DNA of 64,000 bases from JAGLON01 sp041394985. Lineage in GTDB: Bacteria > Zixibacteria > MSB-5A5 > GN15 > JAAZOE01. The stretch spans positions 3,100,001 to 3,164,000 of the forward strand of contig JAWLBI010000001.1 in assembly GCA_041394985.1 (NCBI GenBank). The letters are read 5' to 3'. Shown piece by piece: positions 1 through 8,824 of this stretch. The notes beneath the pieces are model-generated. The model had not been told where the DNA came from. It ran no database searches and worked only from the letters and a program-made list of their open reading frames with translations. Numbering within the stretch: the first letter of the stretch is position 1; every line of letters begins with the position of its first letter. A program made the position numbers and the translations under genes.

Positions 1-213
1 CCTGATGCCAAAGTTATGCGGGATAATGATCGCTTCATCAAGGAAATCGAAAACACGGCGAATCAGACCCAGGTCATGCCGCTCGTTTCGGCAAACACTC
101 CGACATTCGGTAAAATTCAACTGATTCTGGATACGACCCAGAAACGTCAGACAGCCCTCATTAGCGCCTATTTCAAAAGCGGCCGGGCGTGCCTGACATC
201 ATCCGACAGCTAA
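1..213 (+). CDS. C-terminal end of an unidentified protein (partial)
   Basis: The reading frame is open from the first base of the window and stops at 211-213, so only the last 70 residues are visible and the gene starts to the left. The visible part is mixed alpha/beta in character with no cysteine motif, membrane segment or recognisable domain. It ends about 65 bases before the promoter of the next gene, so it belongs to a separate upstream transcript. An internal ATG at 16 exists, but nothing supports it as a start. I do not recognise the family. Confidence 0.5.
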   Translation, partial: PDAKVMRDNDRFIKEIENTANQTQVMPLVSANTPTFGKIQLILDTTQKRQTALISAYFKSGRACLTSSDS

Positions 214-245
214 TCTTCTACAATCCAACAAATTACAATATTTGT

Positions 246-268
246 ACGGGACTATTTTTCATTCCCGT
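246..268. terminator. Small inverted repeat after the first gene, possible weak terminator
   Basis: ACGGGA (246-251) and TCCCGT (263-268) form a 6-bp perfect stem with an 11-base T-rich loop, between the stop codon at 213 and the promoter at 279. There is no T-run after the stem, so factor-independent termination is doubtful. Confidence 0.25.
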
Positions 269-278
269 GTGAATAGTA

Positions 279-306
279 TTGACAAGGCCAACGGAGCCCT
301 TATATT
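279..306 (+). promoter_or_regulatory. Sigma-70 promoter of the DUF4388 gene
   Basis: A perfect TTGACA at 279-284 and TATATT at 301-306 are separated by 16 bases. Transcription would start near 313, shortly before the start codons at 327 or 339. The same TTGACA/TATATT pairing with 16-base spacing precedes the tRNA-fMet gene at 12319, so this looks like the organism's housekeeping promoter. Confidence 0.7.
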
Positions 307-326
307 TAATTCTTACTTAACCATCG

Positions 327-1187
327 ATGAGAATAAATATGGATCTGGATCTGCAAGGAAATATCGAGCGTTTTACGCTCCCAGAAATTTTTCAACTCGT
401 TTCGTCGGGTCGCAAGACAGGAACGCTGGGGATTCAGCGCGACGACGATATCGTCATGGTGTATTTCAAAAGCGGCTCCGTCATCTACGGCTATGGCCCC
501 CGCAAGACCTACCATATCGGTCGGATGCTGGTCGAAAACGGACGTATTAGTCCCGAGCAGTTGGATGAGGCTATAACCGAACAGGCCGATGATAAAAGCA
601 CCGGGCGGAGACTCGGGCAAATCCTGATAGAAAAGCAATACATAGATCGCGCCGACCTGGAAGGCGTCGTGAGAAAACAGGTCGAGGAGTTAATTTATTC
701 TCTCATGTCCTGGGAGCGCGGTTCGTTTAAGTTTTATGAAAATCAATTCCCGACGGAAGAAGAGATTACCGTCAGCCTGTCGACCGAAAATGTCGTCCTC
801 GAGGGGATGCGGCGGCTGGATGAAATGACCAGAATCAAGGATTATCTGCCGGATTTCTCGGTCGTCTTCACGCTGGCCAGCTCGGAACCGCAGCAAAGGC
901 GCGAAATCACACTGGAACCCGAGGAATGGAATATCCTCGGCCTTATCGATGGTCGCAGGACGATTGAAGAAATTATCGGAGCATCGCCGCTCGATTCAAT
1001 CGAGACGTTGAAACGTCTGGCCTCACTGCAATTGGCCGGACTGATAAAACCGACGAAGTCGGCCGTGACGAATTCCGACAAACTTGCCGGGATGGTCGAT
1101 CGCCTGAGTCAACTCATTGAAGATTATATGACCGAACGGATGGGGCAAACATTGGGCAGCACCACGGAAGCCGGAGATCATCGTTGA
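327..1187 (+). CDS. DUF4388 (PATAN-type) signalling protein with MshEN-like segment
   Basis: The 286-residue protein starts with a DUF4388 domain (about residues 5-100): an alpha/beta fold with the FTLPEIFQLVSSGRKTGTL pattern followed by short beta strands. These domains occur in response-regulator and gliding or chemosensory networks. A segment at about 70-130 (RMLVENGRISPEQLDEAI, then GQILIEKQYIDRADLE) resembles the GspE/PilB N-terminal MshEN repeat, and similar repeats occur in the CheA of this window. The C-terminal third looks winged-helix-like. Two starts compete, 327 and 339; neither has a clear ribosome site. It overlaps the next gene by four bases, so the two are co-translated. It is cytoplasmic; its role in signalling is inferred from the domain. 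Confidence 0.75.
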   Translation: MRINMDLDLQGNIERFTLPEIFQLVSSGRKTGTLGIQRDDDIVMVYFKSGSVIYGYGPRKTYHIGRMLVENGRISPEQLDEAITEQADDKSTGRRLGQILIEKQYIDRADLEGVVRKQVEELIYSLMSWERGSFKFYENQFPTEEEITVSLSTENVVLEGMRRLDEMTRIKDYLPDFSVVFTLASSEPQQRREITLEPEEWNILGLIDGRRTIEEIIGASPLDSIETLKRLASLQLAGLIKPTKSAVTNSDKLAGMVDRLSQLIEDYMTERMGQTLGSTTEAGDHR

Positions 1188-1807
1188 ATTATTCGACGAC
1201 AATAGAACGACTTGAAAACCGCCTGACCCATCTCATCGACGGAATGCTCGAGAGAAAAGGCATTCAGGTTGATTTTCTGATTGGATTAAATCACCTGGAT
1301 GATATCTTGCAGAAACACCGGGCAGGTAAACCGATTGCGCCCGAATTGGCCAGGTTTATCGCTGAATATCGGGAATTATTTACGGCTAAAAGCCTGACGA
1401 TTGCCCAAAAGAAACGGCTTGGCGAGATTCTCAGCCAATTCTACCGGGATCTGATCGGGAATAAGGATGCCGACAGCGACAAGATAGCGGATGAGATTAA
1501 AGACTGGTTGAAGGAACTCGGAGACGGGTCATTCAGGATTACGCTCAAGGGGCCGTCCGAGCAGGCCTCACTGTCCGACCGGTTTTATTCAATGCTCCAC
1601 CGGGAGGCCCAGGAAATAAATATCCTGCTCGAGAAAAATGACCATTTATTGACCTGTCTGGACGATTTATTGAAGTCGGCCGAGGCCAAAGAAGATAGGA
1701 TGTTTGAGCACTTGGCGGCGACATTGATATACTTTTTGCAAATGGAAGGCTACAAAGTTGACCCGTACGTGAAGAAATTGCGGGAAATTCGGAACAAAAG
1801 GAAGTAA
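1184..1807 (+). CDS. Hypothetical helical protein coupled to the DUF4388 gene
   Basis: This 207-residue protein has long charged amphipathic helices, a likely coiled coil at about 1-45, no signal peptide and no membrane segment. The TTG start overlaps the stop of the upstream gene (TTGA), with GGAG at 1173-1176 as ribosome site, so translation is coupled to the DUF4388 protein and the two probably act together. I do not recognise a domain. A partner or effector of the DUF4388 protein is the simplest inference. Confidence 0.65.
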   Translation: MNYSTTIERLENRLTHLIDGMLERKGIQVDFLIGLNHLDDILQKHRAGKPIAPELARFIAEYRELFTAKSLTIAQKKRLGEILSQFYRDLIGNKDADSDKIADEIKDWLKELGDGSFRITLKGPSEQASLSDRFYSMLHREAQEINILLEKNDHLLTCLDDLLKSAEAKEDRMFEHLAATLIYFLQMEGYKVDPYVKKLREIRNKRK

Positions 1808-1819
1808 AAAAAGTTAAAA

Positions 1820-2092
1820 ATGCTGTCTCCGGAAGAAAAATCTTATTGCAGAGCACTTGAAGCTTTGCGAAAAAAAGATTATATTACGGCCGATAAAGAA
1901 TTCAAGGCCTGTCGGTCTCTGTTTACCGGCAGTAAACGCGTAAAGATAATTTCCGAGGCGACCCGTATTCTGGTTGTCCTGCAGGAAGAGAAACAGAAGC
2001 AGAAAATAAACGAAGAAAGAATACAGGAGGCTATAAGCCATGGCGAAAAAGCAATCGTTTGCGGACAAGGCGAACAAGAAACGCCAGATTGA
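1820..2092 (+). CDS. Small TPR-like hypothetical protein
   Basis: The 90-residue product has a repeat-like helical first half in which alternating A, Y and L positions resemble a tetratricopeptide unit, followed by a lysine/glutamate-rich helix. It starts 13 bases after the previous stop with no strong ribosome site. Its last 53 bases overlap the next gene in another frame. The helical pattern and position in the run support a real gene, but this is not certain. Confidence 0.5.
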   Translation: MLSPEEKSYCRALEALRKKDYITADKEFKACRSLFTGSKRVKIISEATRILVVLQEEKQKQKINEERIQEAISHGEKAIVCGQGEQETPD

Positions 2093-2225
2093 CATTTGTC
2101 CCATCTGCAATACTGAAATCAGCCATATCAAGCTGGTTCAGGCGCAGAAAAAAGATGGCGGTTGGAGAATGACCAACAAACCTGTTGGGGTTTGCAAATG
2201 TAACGAAGCCGAGATCTACGGCTGA
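2040..2225 (+). CDS. Small zinc-ribbon-like protein
   Basis: A 61-residue basic protein with CPIC (about residues 20-23) and CKC near the C-terminus, together able to bind one zinc ion. A strong ribosome site AGGAGG (2026-2031) stands nine bases before the ATG, which supports this gene even though it overlaps the preceding one by 53 bases. A rho-independent terminator follows at once, closing the operon that starts at 279. Function is not recognised; nucleic-acid or protein binding is a guess from the ribbon. Confidence 0.65.
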   Translation: MAKKQSFADKANKKRQIDICPICNTEISHIKLVQAQKKDGGWRMTNKPVGVCKCNEAEIYG

Positions 2226-2229
2226 TTCA

Positions 2230-2253
2230 AACCCCGGTTCTGCCGGGGTTTTT
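2230..2253 (+). terminator. Rho-independent terminator
   Basis: ACCCCGG and CCGGGGT pair around a TTCTG loop and run into six T residues. It ends transcription of the DUF4388 operon. The next start codon (2258) lies only about five bases after the T-run. Confidence 0.8.
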
Positions 2254-2257
2254 TCTT

Positions 2258-4783
2258 ATGCTGATAGAAACTCTCGAAAAATCTTTATTTCCCTATATAG
2301 AAAAACCGGCTCGCTATATCGGTGGCGAACCGGGTTCTATTCTTAAGGATCCTGCCGGTAAGGTGCAAATCGCCCTCGCCTACCCGGATATGTACGAAGT
2401 CGGCATGTCCTACATGGGCGGGCAGATTCTCTATCACATCATCAATACGCGAAATGACGCCTTGTGTGAGCGCGTCTATACGCCCGCACCGGATGCCATA
2501 GAGAGAATGCGGCAGGAACATATACCGCTGTTTACGCTCGAATCCCATCGCTCTATAAAAGATTTCGATTTGTTCGGCTTTACCGTCTCCTATGAGATGG
2601 TTTATACGAATATTTTGACCATGCTCGATCTGGCCGGGATTCCGCTTCTTTCAAAGGATAGATCGGACGACGTACCGCTCATCGCGGCGGGCGGACCAAT
2701 CTGTTACAACCCGGAACCGATTGCGGACTTCTTCGATGTAGTCTTTATCGGTGAAGTCGAAGAGGCACTCCCGGAAATTATTAAGACAATTGCTCAAACC
2801 AAAGGCATCCCTCGCAAAGACAGACTATTGGCGCTGGCAAAAATAAAATCAATTTATGTGCCCTCGCTATATGATCCGGCAACGCGCCGGCCTTTAATAG
2901 AGGGGATTCCGGAAAAAATCATGGCCAGCCATGTATCGGAACTGCGCCCCGAGTATTATCCCGAGAAGCCGCTTACGCCTCTCATCGAAACGACCCACGA
3001 TCGGGTTGCGGTCGAGATCATGCGCGGCTGTCCCCAGGGATGCCGCTTCTGTCAGGCCGGAAAAATCTACAAACCGGTGCGCGTGCGCTCGATTCAGGAT
3101 ATCAAAAATCAGATTCAGGCGAATATCACAGCGACCGGATATGAAGAGGTCGGTCTGTTATCGCTTTCCTCTACGGATTATCCGCACATCGATAAACTTA
3201 CTGTCTCGTTGGCTTCCGACCTGGATAAGATGAAGGTCTCACTCTCCTTCCCGTCTTTGCGACCGGCCAGCTTTACTGAAAAAATCGCCGATGCGGCTAA
3301 ACGTATGCACAAGACAGGTCTGACATTCGCACCGGAAGTCGGAACCGAGCGCATGCGGCAAGTCGTCAATAAACGAATCACCGAAGAGGATTTGCTCAAT
3401 GCCTGTCGGTTGGCCTTTGATAAAGGCTGGCAGCTCGTAAAGCTATATTTCATGATTGGTCTGCCGACCGAAACCGATGATGATTTGGACGGAATCATCG
3501 ATCTCATAGACAAAGTCGTGAGAATCGGTCGGAGTTTCAAGGGACAGAGGCGCATCAATGTGACGATTTCGCCGTTTTCACCCAAGGCACATACGGCCTT
3601 TCAATGGGATGAGATTTGTCAACCGGAGGAAATCCGGCGCAAACAGGATTATCTCCGCAACAGAATCAAGGCCCGCGAGGTAGCGCTCAAATTCCGCAAT
3701 CCGCGCCTTTCTTTCTTAGAAGGCATTCTCGGCAGAGCCGACCGGAGAATCGGACAAGTTATCCTCACTGCCTATAAAAATGGCGCATTTTTCGACGGCT
3801 GGTCGGAGTATTTCAATATCGAATTGTGGGATAAGGCGTTTTCTGAAACCGGAATTGATCCTAACGAGTACGCCCGAGCCAAAAGTTTCTCTCACCCCCT
3901 CCCCTGGGACCACATTGACCGAGGGCAATCGAAGGAACGATTGCAGCTCGAACGCTCCCAGACCTCGGAAAAGGCCGTACTCATTGATTCGCCGAAAGAA
4001 GAACCGGTTGAGATTCCGCAAGCGGATACTGAAGCCGACATGTATGGGCGCCGAAAGAAACGGGTTGCCGCCAATTCATCTCAGCTCAGTCCGACCCGCG
4101 GTAAAATCCGTATCAAATGGGGCAAAAAAGGTCTTGTCCGGTTCCTGTCCCATCTTGAAAACAACAGAATTATACAACGAGCGATAAAACGGGCGGCAGT
4201 TCCGGTGGCATACAGCCAGGGATTTCACCCGCACCAGAAATTATCGTTCGGCCCTCCCCTACCTCTCGGATACAGCTCCGATAGCGAATACCTCGATATT
4301 CAGATCGAGGGTACCTGCACAAAAGACCACTTGGAGCGCCTCAATGCCCTGTTGCCGCAGGGATATTTCGTCTCCGATTACCGCCTGGTTTACACGAAGG
4401 CTCCGGCGATTTCCGCCCTGTTGAATCGAGCCGTTTACCGGGTGTTTGGCGATCTTGGATCCCCGGAACCCCTCACTTCCGCCATAGCCTCGCTGCTTGA
4501 AAAAGACTCAATAATTGCGCCGCGCACAGCCAAAGACGGCATAAAAGAGGTTGAAATTCGGCCGGCAATTTATAAATTGGAATTGGTTGTGGATAGCGCT
4601 GCGCCATACATTGAAATGGAATTGGGATTGGGAGAGGGTGGCTATGCCAAACCGAGCGAAGTAATTGACGCTCTTGGGGGATTTTCTTCCGCTGATATTA
4701 CTTCCTTGCATTTTCATCGAACCGCGTTACAATACAAGGATTCGACGGGACAATACCTTGATCCTCTCAGCGCCATAATTTAG
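2258..4783 (+). CDS. TIGR03960-type radical SAM protein fused to a DUF2344/TIGR03936 domain
   Basis: The 841-residue protein joins two parts often encoded together. The N-terminal part (about 1-560) resembles a B12-binding-like domain followed by a radical SAM core, with cysteines C258, C262 and C265 (CPQGCRFC) as ligands of the SAM-binding [4Fe-4S] cluster. A charged linker (about 565-610) leads to the TIGR03936/DUF2344 domain (about 615-841), with RFLSHLENNR and a YSQGFHPHQ segment. The family is widespread; a role in RNA or ribosome modification is suspected, but the substrate is unestablished. There is no ribosome site before the ATG, only the T-run of the preceding terminator. Confidence 0.9.
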   Translation: MLIETLEKSLFPYIEKPARYIGGEPGSILKDPAGKVQIALAYPDMYEVGMSYMGGQILYHIINTRNDALCERVYTPAPDAIERMRQEHIPLFTLESHRSIKDFDLFGFTVSYEMVYTNILTMLDLAGIPLLSKDRSDDVPLIAAGGPICYNPEPIADFFDVVFIGEVEEALPEIIKTIAQTKGIPRKDRLLALAKIKSIYVPSLYDPATRRPLIEGIPEKIMASHVSELRPEYYPEKPLTPLIETTHDRVAVEIMRGCPQGCRFCQAGKIYKPVRVRSIQDIKNQIQANITATGYEEVGLLSLSSTDYPHIDKLTVSLASDLDKMKVSLSFPSLRPASFTEKIADAAKRMHKTGLTFAPEVGTERMRQVVNKRITEEDLLNACRLAFDKGWQLVKLYFMIGLPTETDDDLDGIIDLIDKVVRIGRSFKGQRRINVTISPFSPKAHTAFQWDEICQPEEIRRKQDYLRNRIKAREVALKFRNPRLSFLEGILGRADRRIGQVILTAYKNGAFFDGWSEYFNIELWDKAFSETGIDPNEYARAKSFSHPLPWDHIDRGQSKERLQLERSQTSEKAVLIDSPKEEPVEIPQADTEADMYGRRKKRVAANSSQLSPTRGKIRIKWGKKGLVRFLSHLENNRIIQRAIKRAAVPVAYSQGFHPHQKLSFGPPLPLGYSSDSEYLDIQIEGTCTKDHLERLNALLPQGYFVSDYRLVYTKAPAISALLNRAVYRVFGDLGSPEPLTSAIASLLEKDSIIAPRTAKDGIKEVEIRPAIYKLELVVDSAAPYIEMELGLGEGGYAKPSEVIDALGGFSSADITSLHFHRTALQYKDSTGQYLDPLSAII

Positions 4784-4888
4784 GCTTAAACCGGTGAAAA
4801 AGGCAGAAAATTTTCCGATACTTATTACGTTAGCACTTTTGGTGTAAGCAGCAACTCCGGTGAATAACCGGTACATATTGGAGCCATC

Positions 4889-6271
4889 GTGGGGCCGATA
4901 AGCAAGAAGAAGTCATCGAACTTCGATTCCGTTCGCGCAGCCTGTATTCAGGCGCTCGGATTAGTATTCGACAGAGGATGGAAAAGCGATGACGCCGTCA
5001 AAGCAGTAATCTCCGGTCAGCAGTACAACGATCTTGACCGCCGCTTCCTCATGCAATTATGTCATGGCGTCATAAAAATGCGTCGGCGTTTGGACTTCAC
5101 CTATTCGTTCTATCTTAAAAAGCCGAATATCAAAATCGATAAAGTCACCCGCAATATAATGCGCCTTGGGCTGTATCAGCTCATGTTCACCAATCGAATT
5201 CCTGCCGGTGCGGCTGTTTCTGAATCTGTCAATCTGGCGCGGGGACTGGTGCATGAATCAAGAGGTTCGTTTGTAAACGCTATCCTGCGAAATTATCTGC
5301 GGACACCGGAACGGGTCGTTTTTCCCGATAAAAATGAGTTCCCGGTCGAATATCTCGGCGAGTATTACAGTTACCCCGATTGGTTTGTCGAATACTGCAT
5401 TAATGAGTTCGGATTCGAAAAAGCCGAAACGCTTCTGGCGAGAGGAAATGATTCTCCGCATCTGACATATCGCATCAACAGGCTGCGCTATAATCCGGAG
5501 CAATTGACGGAATTGCTGAAGACGCACTATATCGAGTACAGCCAGGGGAAATATTTAGAAGATTACTATCATATCTTCAGGCAGGGTATTCCGCTGGAAC
5601 AGGAACTGCTCGATGGTGGTCGCGTCTATATTCAGGACGAATCGGCCGGTATGGCGGTACGGCTGCTCAATCCGAAACAGAAAGACAATATCCTCGATTT
5701 ATGTTCGGCTCCCGGCGGAAAGGCAACCTATGCTGCCGCTCTTATGCACAATCAGGGCCGCATCACTTCTGTCGATATCAGTCAGGACCGATTAAAGACG
5801 GTCGTTGAAAATGCCCAACGGCTGGGTATCACCTGCATCGCACCGGTAGTGTGCGATACGCTCGACTTCCGTGGTCCGGCGAGTAACCGGGTCCTGTTGG
5901 ATGTCCCGTGCAGCGGATGGGGCGTTCAGGGCAAACACAGTGATCTGCGCTGGATGAAAGACCGCAGCGACTCTCAGAAGCTGGCAGAGATTCAGGCAAA
6001 ACTGATTCGCCACGCCGCCGACCTGGTGACACCCGGCGGTGTCCTTGTGTATTCCACATGCACGATTATCCGCGATGAGAATGATTCGATAGTTGAAGAA
6101 TTCCTGTTGGAGCGACCGGACTTCTCGGTTGATACGCCGACGAATACGTTCCCGGAGGAATTATTCAATGAGCGCGGATTTATAAAAACATATCCCAATG
6201 TCGACTATCTCGACGGGGCCTTCTGCGTACGCCTCAAGAAAAAGCTTGGCTCAAAATCAAAAAAACTTTAA
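4889..6271 (+). CDS. rsmB: 16S rRNA m5C967 methyltransferase RsmB
   Basis: RsmB uses S-adenosylmethionine to methylate C967 (E. coli numbering) of 16S rRNA. The 460-residue protein has the NusB-like helical RNA-binding domain (about 1-140) and a Rossmann methyltransferase domain (about 170-455). Visible motifs are the SAM loop CSAPGGK (from C272), PCSG with C341 and STC with C391, the two catalytic cysteines of m5C enzymes. The start is GTG, with GGAG five bases upstream. Length and domain order are normal. It is followed by a PASTA protein, an echo of the rsmB-stp-prkC order of Firmicutes but without phosphatase or kinase. Confidence 0.93.
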   Translation: MGPISKKKSSNFDSVRAACIQALGLVFDRGWKSDDAVKAVISGQQYNDLDRRFLMQLCHGVIKMRRRLDFTYSFYLKKPNIKIDKVTRNIMRLGLYQLMFTNRIPAGAAVSESVNLARGLVHESRGSFVNAILRNYLRTPERVVFPDKNEFPVEYLGEYYSYPDWFVEYCINEFGFEKAETLLARGNDSPHLTYRINRLRYNPEQLTELLKTHYIEYSQGKYLEDYYHIFRQGIPLEQELLDGGRVYIQDESAGMAVRLLNPKQKDNILDLCSAPGGKATYAAALMHNQGRITSVDISQDRLKTVVENAQRLGITCIAPVVCDTLDFRGPASNRVLLDVPCSGWGVQGKHSDLRWMKDRSDSQKLAEIQAKLIRHAADLVTPGGVLVYSTCTIIRDENDSIVEEFLLERPDFSVDTPTNTFPEELFNERGFIKTYPNVDYLDGAFCVRLKKKLGSKSKKL

Positions 6272-6272
6272 C

Positions 6273-6323
6273 ATACCTTTCACGGTATAAAAGATATACC
6301 TGTTAACCCCTAACGAAAGGTAT
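6273..6323 (+). promoter_or_regulatory. Long-range inverted repeat in the leader of the PASTA gene
   Basis: ATACCTTTC (6273-6281) and GAAAGGTAT (6315-6323) are perfect complements. They flank 33 bases that contain smaller internal symmetry, and the 3' arm ends 12 bases before the start codon. It could fold in the mRNA leader or bind a dimeric protein. No T-run follows. Confidence 0.35.
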
Positions 6324-6335
6324 ATTAATCAGGGC

Positions 6336-7100
6336 ATGGGTTCTCTTATCAATAAAATTCCTTACTCAAATACGGTCTGGGGCCGCCGCGTCATTTACCT
6401 GATCCTTTGGCTGATCATCCTGTTCGTCCTTTACCTGATAACCAATGATATCGTAATGCCGGTCATTACGCGCCATGGAAATGAATTTTCCTTACCTGAT
6501 GTCGAAGGGATGACGATCGCCGAAGCCGACCCCGTATTGCGGGAAGCAGAATTGGAGCTGACGATTACATCCGAGGAATATCATCCGGATAAGCCGACCG
6601 GCACTATTCTCTCGCAATTTCCAGCGGGCGGGACACTGGTCAAGGCGGGCCGCAGCATTAAGGTCGTAATTTCAAGAGGCCAAAAGGCAGTCGAGGTACC
6701 GGATTTGCGGGGATTCTCGATAAGACAGGCGAAACTGACGTTAGAAACGAACGGCTTTGTACTTGGTGATATTCAATGGACGAGCACCGATTCACTGCCG
6801 GAGAAAGTCGTTGTCTTTACTTATCCCTCGGCCGGAACGAAAATACCGTATGGCAGCGACGTCAATCTGATGGTCAATCAGGGGCCCTATCAAAGGACCG
6901 TCTTTGTACCGCGACTTATAGGACTGTCTCTGGAAGAGGCAACTCAGCGGCTGGAAGATAAAGGTCTCGCCCTGGGATTGGTTACGGAGAAAGTTAACGA
7001 GAATTTTCTTCCCAGGACGGTTCTGGAACAATCCGAAGACCCCGGTTCTGAACTTTTGCCGGGCGAAGAGGTTGACCTAATCGTCTCAAGTACCGATTAA
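6336..7100 (+). CDS. Membrane-anchored protein with three PASTA domains
   Basis: This 254-residue protein has a short cytoplasmic N-terminus, one membrane helix (about 18-42, rich in I and L) and three consecutive PASTA domains in the periplasm (about 48-112, 115-180 and 182-252). Each carries the VPDLRGFSIRQAK-type start and the FPAGGTLVKAG-type turn. PASTA domains bind peptidoglycan fragments or beta-lactams, usually on Ser/Thr kinases or PBPs; here neither a kinase nor a transpeptidase domain is attached. A cell-wall sensing or scaffolding role is inferred. It sits between rsmB and a LOG-family gene, with short gaps. Confidence 0.82.
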   Translation: MGSLINKIPYSNTVWGRRVIYLILWLIILFVLYLITNDIVMPVITRHGNEFSLPDVEGMTIAEADPVLREAELELTITSEEYHPDKPTGTILSQFPAGGTLVKAGRSIKVVISRGQKAVEVPDLRGFSIRQAKLTLETNGFVLGDIQWTSTDSLPEKVVVFTYPSAGTKIPYGSDVNLMVNQGPYQRTVFVPRLIGLSLEEATQRLEDKGLALGLVTEKVNENFLPRTVLEQSEDPGSELLPGEEVDLIVSSTD

Positions 7101-7170
7101 TAATACAGGGGACCAAAATCACGATAGATACGGGCGCGGGCCCGACGAATTAAGACAAGGATTTTATGTA

Positions 7171-8031
7171 ATGGCATCGAAGAAAAAAGCAAACAGCAAG
7201 CGTTGGTGGGAAGATTCTGAATCGTATAGACTGGCATTCGAAGACCCCGAATTTCTGATGAAAGATGAACTTCGAGGCGTCCGTTTGCAGTTGGAATTAT
7301 CAAAGACCGAATTGAGTCTTCTTGAGCACAACATAAAATCCACAATTGTCGTTTTCGGCGGCACGCGCATCAGTGAGCCCGATGAATGTAAAAAGAAAAT
7401 AAAAGCGCTGGAAGCCAAACTGGAAAAAAGTCCGCGCGATCCGGATTTACTGCGGCGCCTCTCCATCGCCCGACGCGTCATGGCAAAATCCGATTACTAC
7501 AACGAGGCGCATCGCTTCGCGCAACTGGTGTCGCGCGAATCACAAAACGGCAACGGTGCAGAATATGTCGTCGTAACCGGCGGCGGACCGGGCATTATGG
7601 AGGCCGCCAACCGCGGCGCATTCGATATCGGCGCGAAATCCATCGGTTTGAACATTACACTCCCGATGGAACAGAAACCGAATGATTATATCACACCGGA
7701 CCTCTGCTTCCAATTCCGCTACTTTGCCGTTCGCAAGATGCACTTCCTGATGCGCGCCAAGGCGCTGGTAGCCTTCCCCGGCGGTTATGGAACACTGGAC
7801 GAACTCTTCGAGGCCTTGACGCTGGTTCAAACCGTCAAGACCAAGCGTATTCCAATCGTCCTCTTCGGGAAAAACTACTGGACGCAATTAATAAATTTCG
7901 ACTTCCTGGTTGCCGAGGGGACTATCGATCCCGAGGATCTGGACTTGTTCCGGTATGCCGATACCGCGGAGCAGGCCTGGCAAATGATTCAGGATTATAA
8001 CGAAGAACCGATGGGCTGGAAAGGCGTCTGA
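7171..8031 (+). CDS. LOG-family (TIGR00730-like) nucleotide phosphoribohydrolase
   Basis: The 286-residue Rossmann-type protein has the two LOG signatures: GGGPGIMEAANRG (about 131-143) and PGGYGTLDE (about 202-210), which form the nucleotide-binding and catalytic pocket. Family members cleave cytokinin riboside or other nucleoside 5'-monophosphates to base and ribose 5-phosphate; many are mislabelled lysine decarboxylases. An N-terminal extension of about 50 charged residues precedes the conserved core. AAGGA lies upstream of the ATG. Its true substrate in this organism cannot be read from the sequence. Confidence 0.85.
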   Translation: MASKKKANSKRWWEDSESYRLAFEDPEFLMKDELRGVRLQLELSKTELSLLEHNIKSTIVVFGGTRISEPDECKKKIKALEAKLEKSPRDPDLLRRLSIARRVMAKSDYYNEAHRFAQLVSRESQNGNGAEYVVVTGGGPGIMEAANRGAFDIGAKSIGLNITLPMEQKPNDYITPDLCFQFRYFAVRKMHFLMRAKALVAFPGGYGTLDELFEALTLVQTVKTKRIPIVLFGKNYWTQLINFDFLVAEGTIDPEDLDLFRYADTAEQAWQMIQDYNEEPMGWKGV

Positions 8032-8119
8032 TCGGCGCCTTTTCACTCCTCTTCACCCGATATCCCACTTCCGATGAACTCCTTGCTCTTTTGGCGCCTT
8101 TCTATTACTTTGCCCTTCT

Positions 8120-8821
8120 ATGAATGATTCGCACGGACGCAAAATCGAATCGATGTTCGACCGGATAAGCCCGCGCTACGATTTTCTCAATCGCCTGCTG
8201 TCCGGATTCAACGACATGCGCTGGCGCAAGAAAGCTGTCGCCATGATTGGCGATGTCTCCGGCAAGGCAGTGCTCGATCTCTGCTGCGGCTCAGGCGATT
8301 TCATGCTGATTTTCGACAAAAAATATGGTGATACGATTTCCATTCACGGGGCGGATTTCGCGGCCAAGATGCTGGTTATTGCCGGGCAGCGTCTGCAAAA
8401 CAAAACAAAAAGCCATATACTACTTACCCGTGCCGACGCTCAGGAATTGCCCTTCGCAGATGCATCAATCGAGGCAGTGACGATTGGTTTCGGGATTCGA
8501 AATGTTACCGACAAACCGAAAGCACTCCGAGACATCCATCGTATCCTCTCCCCCGGCGGACGACTGGCGATAATCGAACCGGCCATTCCAAAAAATCCGA
8601 TCGTTCGGTTTTTATTCAGTCTGTACTTCGGGAAGATCATGCCGTTGATCGGCGGATTGATTTCAGGGAATTATCAAGCCTATAAATATCTGAATGACTC
8701 TGTCGAGGCCTTCCCTTCACCAGACAAGTTTTGCAAAATGATTCGCGATGCCGGTTTCGCACAAGCAAAAGGCCATCCCCAGTTCCTGGAGACGGCCACA
8801 ATTTTCCTCGCGACAAAATAA
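8120..8821 (+). CDS. menG: Demethylmenaquinone methyltransferase (UbiE/MenG family)
   Basis: This 233-residue SAM-dependent C-methyltransferase catalyses the last step of menaquinone synthesis. The N-terminus has the MFDRISPRYDFLNRLLS signature. LDLCCGSGDFM is the SAM-binding motif I, and a conserved GFGIRNVTDKPKALRD segment follows. With no ubiquinone genes visible and several NrfD-type complexes nearby, menaquinone is the likely quinone. It ends four bases before the convergent gene at 8825. No clear ribosome site precedes the ATG. Confidence 0.9.
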   Translation: MNDSHGRKIESMFDRISPRYDFLNRLLSGFNDMRWRKKAVAMIGDVSGKAVLDLCCGSGDFMLIFDKKYGDTISIHGADFAAKMLVIAGQRLQNKTKSHILLTRADAQELPFADASIEAVTIGFGIRNVTDKPKALRDIHRILSPGGRLAIIEPAIPKNPIVRFLFSLYFGKIMPLIGGLISGNYQAYKYLNDSVEAFPSPDKFCKMIRDAGFAQAKGHPQFLETATIFLATK

Positions 8822-8824
8822 CAA

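Noticed and set aside
4784..4888. Possible riboswitch before rsmB
   Set aside because: Small symmetric pieces such as CCGG...CCGG are present, but I could not match a known riboswitch core and no expression platform is visible.
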